Shown one piece after another: positions 6,674 through 11,861 of a stretch of DNA of 11,861 bases; the first letter of the stretch is position 1; the number at the start of each line of letters is the position of its first letter. The notes beneath the pieces are model-generated. The model did no database searches, was not told the DNA's origin, and saw only the letters and a program-made list of their open reading frames with translations. Origin of the DNA: an uncultured Christensenellaceae bacterium (lineage in GTDB: Bacteria; Bacillota; Clostridia; Christensenellales; Christensenellaceae); NCBI GenBank assembly GCA_910588425.1, contig CAJUPM010000021.1, forward strand, positions 1 to 11,861, in the 5' to 3' direction. The position numbers and the translations under genes were made by a program.

Positions 6674-6911
6674 TTTCAAAAAAATCGAAGGAGATCGGCT
6701 CGATAAAATCCGAAGCCATAAACTTTGTTTTGCGGAAAGCGGAAAGCTCTCTGGCGTGCTTGGAAACCCAGACGGGCTCGGCAATATCCAGGCTTTTATA
6801 GACTTGCTCCAAGCATTCCAACAGCGCCTGCCCGGTTTCCTCCTGCGGGCTGAAAGCCGTTGTGCTGGCGATAATTTTGTGGTTTTTATTTAAAATTCCC
6901 CAAACTCTCAT
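6648..6911 (-). CDS. Small conserved-looking protein of unknown function, 87 aa
   Basis: A soluble-looking acidic 87-aa protein with no signal peptide or membrane helix. It begins MRVWGILNKNHKIIAST and ends in an acidic strand, FDFFEIEILPEDS. The middle contains a helix (ETGQALLECLEQVYKSLDI) and then PVWVSKHARELSAF. I believe this resembles a short protein found widely in Clostridia that starts MRVWG and has an [IV]W motif mid-protein and an acidic F[DE][FY] end, but I know no function for it. The start is well supported: AAAGGA lies about 6 nt upstream of the ATG. Upstream is a roughly 215-nt structured RNA with its own promoter, so the gene may be read from a long leader or a processed transcript. 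Confidence 0.75.
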   Translation of the reverse strand: MRVWGILNKNHKIIASTTAFSPQEETGQALLECLEQVYKSLDIAEPVWVSKHARELSAFRKTKFMASDFIEPISFDFFEIEILPEDS

Positions 6912-6934
6912 ATTTTTTCCTTTCTATCGATGAT

Positions 6935-7149
6935 TGTGCGGCAAAAGACAATGGCAAATCATGCCAGAATACACCTGCTCTGCGCTCTGTTTGGCCTTGC
7001 ATGGGCAAAGAACAGTTTTTTCAATTGCGCCATGAACAGGGCGGGCGCCAGCTTGCTTCTTCTGAGCAAATGCTCTTCCTATTTTTTTCATTGGGGTATG
7101 GGGCGCAGCCCCATGATGACCCATTGCCCTTGACCTTTTGCTCGAAGGT
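6935..7149 (-). ncRNA. Candidate structured non-coding RNA or long structured leader, ~215 nt, family not identified
   Basis: In the minus-strand RNA the 5' segment GCAAAAGGUCAAGGGCAA (7124-7141) pairs with the 3' segment UUGCCAUUGUCUUUUGC (6941-6957). The stem has about 16 pairs with one bulge and one mismatch, and AUC(AUG)/(CAU)GAU can extend it. Inside are four local hairpins: AUGGGGC-UGC-GCCCCAU (7098-7114), GAGCA-UU-UGCUC (7064-7075), GCGCC/GGCGC (7027-7048), and CUGUU-CUUUGC-CCAU-GCAAGG/AACAG (6987-7015). The predicted transcription start (~7149) falls just before the closing stem, as expected for a discrete RNA. No terminator follows, so it may be processed from the mRNA of the 87-aa gene. 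6S RNA is possible by length and paired ends, but the branched interior suits large Firmicute RNAs such as the raiA motif at least as well. No family is proven. Confidence 0.55.
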
Positions 7150-7163
7150 GTAAACATTATACC
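7147..7163. promoter_or_regulatory. 17-bp imperfect palindrome over the -10 of the RNA promoter
   Basis: GGTGTAA-N3-TTATACC is an inverted repeat with six of seven positions matched. It covers the minus-strand -10 box (7156-7161) and the predicted start, the placement of a repressor operator. The binding protein is unknown. Confidence 0.35.
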
Positions 7164-7186
7164 ATAAAGCGCGGCACGGCGGACAA
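7156..7186 (-). promoter_or_regulatory. Promoter of the structured RNA / 87-aa gene
   Basis: On the minus strand a perfect extended -10, TGGTATAAT, has TATAAT at 7156-7161. A TTGTCC -35 candidate (7181-7186) is 19 nt away, which is longer than ideal, but the TG extension can compensate. Predicted start ~7149. Confidence 0.6.
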
Positions 7187-7191
7187 GCATC

Positions 7192-7220
7192 TTGCAATTT
7201 TTATCGTTTACAAGTACAAT
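7192..7220 (+). promoter_or_regulatory. Promoter of the aconitase-rex-vanW operon
   Basis: TTGCAA (7192-7197), a 17-nt spacer and TACAAT (7215-7220) predict a start near 7227 and a leader of about 40 nt. It lies back-to-back with the divergent RNA promoter; the two -35 boxes are only 5 bp apart. Confidence 0.6.
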
Positions 7221-7268
7221 TTACTATAAGAAAATTTGCATGTATTTGACGAAAGGGCGGAGCAAACA

Positions 7269-9212
7269 ATGGGAAAAACACTGACGTATAAAATTTTGGA
7301 AAGCCACCTGAAATCCGGCGAAATGGTGCCGGGCGGCGAAATCTCCATCGGCATCGACTATACGCTGACGCAGGATTCGACGGGCACCATGGCCTATCTG
7401 CAGTTCGAGGCCATGGGCATTCCGAGAGTCAAGACGAAAAAGTCTCTGGCCTATATCGATCATAATATGCTGCAATCGGGCAGTGAAAATGCAGATGACC
7501 ACAAGTTCATCGAGACAGTTGCCAAAAAGCACGGCATCTATTTCTCGCGGCCGGGCAACGGCATCTGCCATCAGGTCAACCTGGAGCGCTTTGGCGTGCC
7601 CGGGGCGACGCTGCTGGGTTCGGACAGCCACACGCCCACGGGCGGCGGCATCGGCATGATCGCCATTGGCGCAGGCGGACTGGATGTGGCCGTGGCCATG
7701 GGCGGCGGCGCATACTATCTCAATATGCCAAGTGTCGTCAATGTGGAGCTGAAAGGCAAGCTCAAGGCTGGTGTTTCGGCAAAAGATGTCATTTTGAAAG
7801 TTTTGCAGGAGCTGACGGTAAAAGGCGGCGTGGGCAAAGTCATCGAATACAGCGGCGAGGGCATTGCCGCGCTGAGCGTGCCGGATCGGGCGACGATTAC
7901 CAATATGGGCGCCGAGCTCGGGGCGACGACCTCCATCTTCCCCAGCGACGAAGTCACCAGAAGCTTCTTAAAAGCGCAGGGCAGGGAGCAGGACTATACG
8001 CCGCTTTCGGCAGACGTGGACGCAGTGTACGATGAACACCTGGTCATCGACTTGGGAGAGCTGGCGCCGCTGGCCGCCTGCCCGCACAGCCCGGATAACA
8101 TCGAGACGGTGGAAAATCTCGCGGGGATGAAAGTGGATCAGGTCTGCATTGGCAGCTGCACCAACTCCTCCTATACGGATATGATGAAAGCTGCGGCCAT
8201 CCTCAAAGGCAAAAAGGTCGCGGATAACGTGAGCCTGGTCATTGCGCCGGGAAGCCGCCAGGTTTTCAATATGCTGGCAAAAAACGGCGCGCTGGCAGAT
8301 ATGGTTGCGGCGGGCGCGCGCATTTTGGAATGCGCCTGCGGGCCCTGCATCGGTATGGGCCAGTCTCCGGCGACGGATGCCGTCTCTCTGCGGACGTTCA
8401 ACCGCAACTTCTTTGGCCGCAGCGGAACGCCCAGCGCCAGCGTCTATCTGGTTTCGCCGGAAACGGCGGCGGCCAGCGCAATTGCCGGTGTGTTCACCTC
8501 GCCGCTGAGCCTGCCGCAGAGCAAGCTGGCAGAGCTTTGCATTAAGATGCCCGAAGTGTTCGAGGTAAACGACAATATGGTCGTGGCCCCGGCAGAGGAC
8601 GGCGCGCAGGTGGAAGTCGTCCGCGGCCCGAATATCAAGCCGTTCCCCATCAACCAGGCGATGCCCGAGGAAATTGGCGGGGAAGTGCTGCTGAAAATGG
8701 AAGATAATATCACGACAGACCATATTATGCCCAGCAACGCCAAGCTGCTGCCCTACCGCTCAAATATCCCGTATCTTTCGGATTATTGCCTCTCGCCTGT
8801 GGACGCCTCTTTCCCGGCTCGGGCAAAGGAGAAAAACGGCGGGTTTTTGGTGGCCGGCCAGAACTACGGCCAGGGCTCTTCCAGAGAGCACGCGGCGCTG
8901 GTTCCGCTGTATCTGGGCATCAAGGGCGTCATCGCCAAGAGCTTTGCCCGCATCCATATGAGCAATCTCATCAACTCGGGCATTTTGCCGCTGGTTTTCG
9001 CAAACGAAGCGGATTACGATAAAATCAGCCAGGGCGATGCGCTTTGCATCGAGCGTGCGCGGCAGAAAACCCGGGGCGAAGAGCCGTTCGTCCTGTGCAA
9101 CCTCACCAAGGGCGAGACGTATGAAGTGAAGCTGGAAGTTTCAGAGCGCCTGCGGGAAATTCTGCTGGCCGGCGGCCTGCTCAATCATACCAGGAAAAAC
9201 GTGGAGCAATAG
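7269..9212 (+). CDS. acnA: Aconitate hydratase (aconitase), single-chain
   Basis: A 647-aa [4Fe-4S] enzyme that interconverts citrate and isocitrate through cis-aconitate in the cytoplasm. Family motifs appear in order: LLGSDSHTPTGGGIGMIAIG at about 116-135, CIGSCTNSSYTD with cluster ligand Cys297, and CACGPCIGMGQSP with ligands Cys357 and Cys360. After a linker, the swivel domain (about 470-647) carries GQNYGQGSSREHAALVP, the substrate-binding serine/arginine loop. Both the catalytic and swivel parts are in one chain, unlike two-subunit isopropylmalate isomerase. The length matches the shorter bacterial/mitochondrial-type aconitases rather than the ~900-aa IRP-type AcnA, so the gene symbol is generic. 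The start ATG at 7269 has GGAG 6 nt upstream; in-frame codons back to 7236 lack a ribosome site. Homoaconitase is a less likely alternative. The stop directly abuts the rex start. Confidence 0.92.
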   Translation: MGKTLTYKILESHLKSGEMVPGGEISIGIDYTLTQDSTGTMAYLQFEAMGIPRVKTKKSLAYIDHNMLQSGSENADDHKFIETVAKKHGIYFSRPGNGICHQVNLERFGVPGATLLGSDSHTPTGGGIGMIAIGAGGLDVAVAMGGGAYYLNMPSVVNVELKGKLKAGVSAKDVILKVLQELTVKGGVGKVIEYSGEGIAALSVPDRATITNMGAELGATTSIFPSDEVTRSFLKAQGREQDYTPLSADVDAVYDEHLVIDLGELAPLAACPHSPDNIETVENLAGMKVDQVCIGSCTNSSYTDMMKAAAILKGKKVADNVSLVIAPGSRQVFNMLAKNGALADMVAAGARILECACGPCIGMGQSPATDAVSLRTFNRNFFGRSGTPSASVYLVSPETAAASAIAGVFTSPLSLPQSKLAELCIKMPEVFEVNDNMVVAPAEDGAQVEVVRGPNIKPFPINQAMPEEIGGEVLLKMEDNITTDHIMPSNAKLLPYRSNIPYLSDYCLSPVDASFPARAKEKNGGFLVAGQNYGQGSSREHAALVPLYLGIKGVIAKSFARIHMSNLINSGILPLVFANEADYDKISQGDALCIERARQKTRGEEPFVLCNLTKGETYEVKLEVSERLREILLAGGLLNHTRKNVEQ

Positions 9213-9866
9213 ATGGGCTCTTATGGAAAAGTTCCAGAGGCAGTCATCCGCAGAATGCCCAAATACTACCGGTATTTGAGCGATAAGCTTTTGCAGGGAG
9301 AGGAGCGGATTTCCTCTTCCCGCATGAGCGAGGAACTTGGCATGAATGCCTCGCAGATCCGTCGGGATCTCAACTGCTTCGGCGGCTTTGGGCAGCAGGG
9401 GTATGGATACTCCATCGGCAAACTGCGGGATGAGATTGCCGCCATTTTGGGGCTGGATCGGGCATACGGAGCAGTGATTATCGGCGCGGGCAATATTGGC
9501 CAGGCGCTGGTTCACTACTCCGGCTTTGCCTGCGAAAAGTTCCGGATTATCGGCGTGTTTGATGTGCGGCCGGAGGCCATAGGCAAAACCGTGGCGGGCT
9601 GTGCGATACGCCATGTGCAGACGCTGGCGGAGTTTGCACGGCAAAACCGCGTCGATCTCGGCATCATCTGCACGCCAAAAGAAGCCGCGCAGGAGACGGC
9701 ATCCATGCTCTGCCGGCTGGGCGTTCGGGGCATCTGGAATTTTGCGCCGACGGATGTGGAAGTGAGCCGGGGCGTGCGGCTGGAAAATGTGCATTTAAGC
9801 GATAGCCTTTATGTGCTGCTCTATCACATGAAGCAGCAGGGCGATTTGACAGAAGGGACAAAATAA
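9213..9866 (+). CDS. rex: Redox-sensing transcriptional repressor Rex
   Basis: A 217-aa cytoplasmic repressor that senses the NADH/NAD+ ratio; in known members NADH binding releases DNA and derepresses fermentation and respiration genes. Residues 1-80 form the winged helix, with RRMPKYYRYL, SSSRMSEELGMNASQIRRDL and the conserved GQQGYGYSIGKLRDEI wing segment. Residues about 86-215 form a Rossmann NAD(H)-binding domain with VIIGAGNIGQAL (GxGxxG at 91-96) and FDVRPEAIG at the end of the second strand. The C-terminal helix (NVHLSDSLYVLLYHMKQQ) is the swapped helix of the dimer. Length is typical and no key residue appears missing. The ATG immediately follows the aconitase stop, with GGAG (9203-9206) inside the end of that gene, so the two are translationally linked. 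Confidence 0.95.
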   Translation: MGSYGKVPEAVIRRMPKYYRYLSDKLLQGEERISSSRMSEELGMNASQIRRDLNCFGGFGQQGYGYSIGKLRDEIAAILGLDRAYGAVIIGAGNIGQALVHYSGFACEKFRIIGVFDVRPEAIGKTVAGCAIRHVQTLAEFARQNRVDLGIICTPKEAAQETASMLCRLGVRGIWNFAPTDVEVSRGVRLENVHLSDSLYVLLYHMKQQGDLTEGTK

Positions 9867-9870
9867 GGCA

Positions 9871-11484
9871 ATGGCAGGAAGAAAACGCGGCTATCAGAGC
9901 AGCTACCGCGGCAAAAATACAAAAGCAAAAAGCGGCCGCTCGGCCGAGAGAAATAGAAAATGGCGGGGAAACAATCGGCAGTTATGGGTTGTCGTCTGCA
10001 TTGTGGCGGCGGTTTTGCTCATGGCGGCGGGCGCTTATTTTATTTTCTTTGCCGGAAGCGGCGAGATGACGCCGGAAAAGCGTGCAGAGATTTTGGCCAG
10101 CGGCAAGTTTGAGACTGGCGTATGTATCGAGGGGATTGACGTCTCGGATAAAACTTATGCCGAAGCGGAGCCGCTGGTTGCGGAAAAAATGCAGCTCAAG
10201 CTCTCGCAGCTGTCGGTGGAATATACGGTCGACGGCGAGGTTTATGCGCTGGATAGCGAGATGCTTGGGGCGAGCATCGATTATCCTTCCGTGATGGAGC
10301 AGGCGCTTTTCTATGGCAAGAGCGGCACGGCTTCGGAAAACCGCGAGGCGAAAAAGAAGGCGGAAAAAGAGGGAATGAACTTCCCGCTGACGGTTCAGGC
10401 CTCCGAGCAGACGCTCAAAGCCAGCCTGGAGACCATGGGCGAGCGCTATAATACGCCTGTTCAGAACGCAGAGATCGTCATCAGCGAAACCAAAGACGAG
10501 GAGAACTTGCAGCTGAACGGTGCGCTGAGCATCAGGGAAGAGGCGGTTGGCAGGGAAGTGGACGATGAAAAGCTGGCCGCGGAGATTCTGGAAAAACTGG
10601 CCGCGGACGATTTGGGCAGCCAGATTGCCGCCGAAGTAAGCGAGACACAGCCGACGCTGACCAAAGCCGAGCTGGAGGAAAACTGCCAGCTGATGGCTTC
10701 GTTTACAACCCGGTTCAAGGACTCCAAATATGAGCGCCGCTATAATATCTGGCGCATGGCGACGGTGGTCAACGGCACTGTGCTCCAGCCGGGGGAAAAA
10801 TGGTCCATCAACGATGCAGCCGGCCCGCGCACCAAGGAGACGGGCTGGAAGGATGCGGCCGGCATCAACAACGGAAAATACGTGGAAGAGCCGGGCGGTG
10901 GCATCTGCCAGGTCTCTTCGACGCTGTATATCGCGCTGATCAAGAGCGAAGTAAAAATCACCACGCGCTCGCATCATTCCTGGCCGCTGGGCTATGTCCC
11001 CACCGGGCTGGACGCGACCATCTCCACCGGCGGGCCGGACTTCGTTTTCCAGAACAACTACGATACGCCCATTGCCGTTGTGGCAGTGGTAGACGGTAAG
11101 AACGACAGAACGGTTACCATCAAGGTATACGGCCCCAAGATGGATTACGACGTCAGCTTTGAAGTGGAGGATGTCAAAAACGAGGAGCCAACGGAATCGC
11201 CGGCGATCACGGTAGACCCCGAGCTCAAGCCCGAAGCATCCCAGTGGGTCAAGCCGCGGCACAACTTTGTCCAGGTAAAAGTCTGGAAGATTAAAAAGGA
11301 TAAGCAGAGCGGCAAACAGATTGGGGAAAAGGAACTGTTTTCCACCGAGACGTATAAGGCCTTCCCGGGAACGCTGGCCGTCGGCCCGTCGCCTTCGCCC
11401 TCGCCTTCCGAGGCGCCTTCTGCCGCGCCCAGCGCATTGCCTTCCGGCGAGCCGGCGCCTGCGCTGCCCAGCGCATCTTCCTAG
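9871..11484 (+). CDS. VanW family membrane-anchored cell-surface protein
   Basis: A 537-aa protein of the YoaR/VanW type. A strongly basic 37-residue cytoplasmic tail precedes one membrane helix at about 38-61 (LWVVVCIVAAVLLMAAGAYF), so the bulk is extracytoplasmic. Residues about 80-270 match the repeated peptidoglycan-binding-like region found before VanW domains. The VanW domain covers about 278-395, with the hallmark EPGGGICQVSSTLY at 340-353 and SHHSWPLGYVPTG at 368-379. The region to about 505 is beta-rich and ends in a Pro/Ser/Ala low-complexity tail (about 506-537) that may lie in the wall. VanW proteins occur in some vancomycin-resistance clusters, but this is not evidence of resistance and the function is unknown. 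The start is 4 nt past the rex stop, and a weak GAAGGG lies 12-18 nt upstream. It is the last gene of the operon. Confidence 0.9.
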   Translation: MAGRKRGYQSSYRGKNTKAKSGRSAERNRKWRGNNRQLWVVVCIVAAVLLMAAGAYFIFFAGSGEMTPEKRAEILASGKFETGVCIEGIDVSDKTYAEAEPLVAEKMQLKLSQLSVEYTVDGEVYALDSEMLGASIDYPSVMEQALFYGKSGTASENREAKKKAEKEGMNFPLTVQASEQTLKASLETMGERYNTPVQNAEIVISETKDEENLQLNGALSIREEAVGREVDDEKLAAEILEKLAADDLGSQIAAEVSETQPTLTKAELEENCQLMASFTTRFKDSKYERRYNIWRMATVVNGTVLQPGEKWSINDAAGPRTKETGWKDAAGINNGKYVEEPGGGICQVSSTLYIALIKSEVKITTRSHHSWPLGYVPTGLDATISTGGPDFVFQNNYDTPIAVVAVVDGKNDRTVTIKVYGPKMDYDVSFEVEDVKNEEPTESPAITVDPELKPEASQWVKPRHNFVQVKVWKIKKDKQSGKQIGEKELFSTETYKAFPGTLAVGPSPSPSPSEAPSAAPSALPSGEPAPALPSASS

Positions 11485-11508
11485 AAAACAAGGGAAAAAT
11501 AATGACAA

Positions 11509-11547
11509 AAAGTGCGGAGAAATTTTCCTCCGCACTTTCTTTATTTT
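11509..11547 (+). terminator. Rho-independent terminator of the aconitase-rex-vanW operon
   Basis: A perfect 11-bp stem AAAGTGCGGAG/CTCCGCACTTT (11509-11519 with 11528-11538, loop of 8) is followed by CTTTATTTT, 24 nt after the VanW stop codon. Confidence 0.93.
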
Positions 11548-11559
11548 AGGGCTTTTCTA

Positions 11560-11588
11560 TTGACAAAAACAGGGAGGGATTATAGAAT
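11560..11588 (+). promoter_or_regulatory. Strong promoter of the tRNA-Gly / tuf transcript
   Basis: A perfect -35 TTGACA (11560-11565), a 17-nt spacer and TAGAAT (11583-11588) predict a start near 11595, about 13 nt before the tRNA. This is close to consensus, as expected for a highly expressed stable RNA and EF-Tu. Confidence 0.85.
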
Positions 11589-11596
11589 AAGAACAG

Positions 11597-11693
11597 CACG
11601 TGGTTATGCGGGTGTAACTCAATGGTAGAGTTCCAGCTTCCCAAGCTGGCTACGTGGGTTCGATTCCCATCACCCGCTCCAGAATACCACGTG
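11597..11693. repeat. Inverted repeat CACGTGGT / ACCACGTG flanking the tRNA
   Basis: The perfect 8-bp arms are at 11597-11604 and 11686-11693, 3 nt before and 4 nt after the tRNA ends. In the precursor RNA they would form an extra stem stacked near the acceptor stem and could guide or affect 5' and 3' processing. Confidence 0.8.
11608..11681 (+). tRNA. tRNA-Gly, anticodon CCC
   Basis: A 74-nt gene with a perfect cloverleaf: acceptor stem GCGGGTG/CACCCGC, D-stem ACTC/GAGT, anticodon stem CCAGC/GCTGG around loop TTCCCAA (anticodon CCC, reading GGG), four-base variable region CTAC, and T-arm GTGGG-TTCGATT-CCCAT. The discriminator base is T, as in bacterial tRNA-Gly, and the 3' CCA is encoded. 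No terminator separates it from tuf. Confidence 0.96.
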
Positions 11694-11736
11694 ACTACCA
11701 CATTCTAGTCAGGCTTACGCACGAAAGCAAGTAAAA

Positions 11737-11742
11737 AAGGAG
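11737..11742 (+). promoter_or_regulatory. Ribosome binding site of tuf
   Basis: AAGGAG lies 7 nt upstream of the ATG. This is strong spacing and sequence, suited to heavy EF-Tu synthesis. Confidence 0.8.
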
Positions 11743-11749
11743 AAAGAGA

Positions 11750-11861
11750 ATGGCAAAGGAAGTATTTCAGAGAAATAAGCCGCATGTCAACATCGGCACG
11801 ATTGGCCACGTAGACCACGGCAAGACGACGCTGACGGCAGCAATCACGACGGTGCTTGCAA
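11750..11861 (+). CDS. tuf: Elongation factor Tu, 3'-truncated by window edge
   Basis: Only the first 37 residues are visible, but they are diagnostic: MAKEVFQRNKPHVNIGTIGH followed by VDHGKTTLTAAITTVLA. GHVDHGKT is the P-loop (G1) of the translational GTPases, and the N-terminal MAKE-F-R-KPHVNIGTIGH is specific to EF-Tu. EF-Tu brings aminoacyl-tRNA to the ribosome in the cytoplasm. The start is fixed by AAGGAG 7 nt upstream. The gene lies 68 nt after tRNA-Gly with no terminator, so both are probably one transcript. Confidence 0.97.
   Translation, partial: MAKEVFQRNKPHVNIGTIGHVDHGKTTLTAAITTVLA

Noticed and set aside
7098..7114. Strong G+C hairpin read as a terminator
   Set aside because: Neither strand has a T-run directly after it (GATGACCC on plus; ACCCCAATGAAA on minus). 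It fits as an internal hairpin of the structured RNA.
6924..7190. 88-codon open frame on the minus strand over the structured RNA
   Set aside because: Its start lies upstream of the predicted transcription start (~7149) and has no ribosome site. The peptide has no recognisable pattern, while base pairing explains the region better.
7192..7220. Possible Rex operator in the aconitase promoter
   Set aside because: The TTGCAA and TTACAA half-sites are separated by 10 nt, not the 6 nt of the usual TTGTTAA-N4-TTAACAA arrangement, and other matches are poor. Autoregulation by Rex is therefore not supported by sequence here.
7968..8723. 251-codon minus-strand frame inside aconitase
   Set aside because: It is antisense to the catalytic core containing the cluster cysteines; its composition is typical of a shadow frame and it lacks a ribosome site.
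9871..11484. Reading the VanW gene as vancomycin resistance
   Set aside because: No vanA/vanH/vanX-type ligase, dehydrogenase or dipeptidase is nearby, and VanW-domain proteins are widespread in Clostridia without resistance.
9982..11535. Open frame of 517 codons on the minus strand across the VanW gene
   Set aside because: The plus-strand frame has clear VanW motifs and a membrane anchor. The reverse frame is Arg/Gly/Leu-rich with no family motif and runs through the terminator, a common artefact of G+C-rich codon use.

Overview
The window looks like chromosomal DNA from an anaerobic member of the Clostridia (Firmicutes), possibly a gut species. The signs are strong AGGAGG-type ribosome binding sites, tightly packed short operons, a Rex redox regulator, VanW and DUF378 family proteins, an oxygen-sensitive ferredoxin/siroheme-type protein, and G+C-rich genes separated by A+T-rich promoters. 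No lower rank can be assigned from the sequence. I see no mobile element, CRISPR array or phage gene.

Layout. (1) Positions 1-4308, plus strand: one closely spaced operon. It holds the 3' part of a sulfite/nitrite-reductase-like [4Fe-4S] protein, then a FecB/BtuF-type lipoprotein, a FecCD permease and a FepC-type ATPase, which form a complete iron-chelate/corrinoid-class importer with overlapping genes. A NUDIX-GNAT fusion gene follows, and a hairpin terminator closes the operon at 4331-4362. (2) Positions 4467-6339, minus strand: an operon with a consensus-like promoter carrying a flavin-reductase-like protein, a GNAT acetyltransferase and a DppA/M55 D-aminopeptidase. The GNAT gene is broken by a 7-bp tandem duplication. 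(3) Positions 6364-7186, minus strand: a DUF378 membrane protein with its own promoter and terminator, a conserved-looking 87-aa protein, and a roughly 215-nt leader or non-coding RNA whose two ends pair over a long stem. (4) Positions 7192-11547, plus strand: aconitase, Rex and VanW-family genes with almost no spacing, ending at a strong terminator. (5) Positions 11560-11861, plus strand: a consensus promoter, tRNA-Gly(CCC), and the start of tuf (EF-Tu) with no terminator between them.

How the parts fit. Region 1 is probably metal or cofactor uptake next to an iron-sulfur redox protein. Region 4 joins a citrate-cycle Fe-S enzyme to the NADH/NAD+-sensing repressor Rex, so carbon flow and redox control may be co-expressed. 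Region 5 joins a tRNA to the factor that carries charged tRNAs.

The strongest unusual signals are the structured RNA at about 6935-7149, the exact 7-bp duplication that breaks the GNAT gene, and the inverted repeat flanking tRNA-Gly upstream of tuf. Family calls rest on motifs read by eye; no database search was possible.
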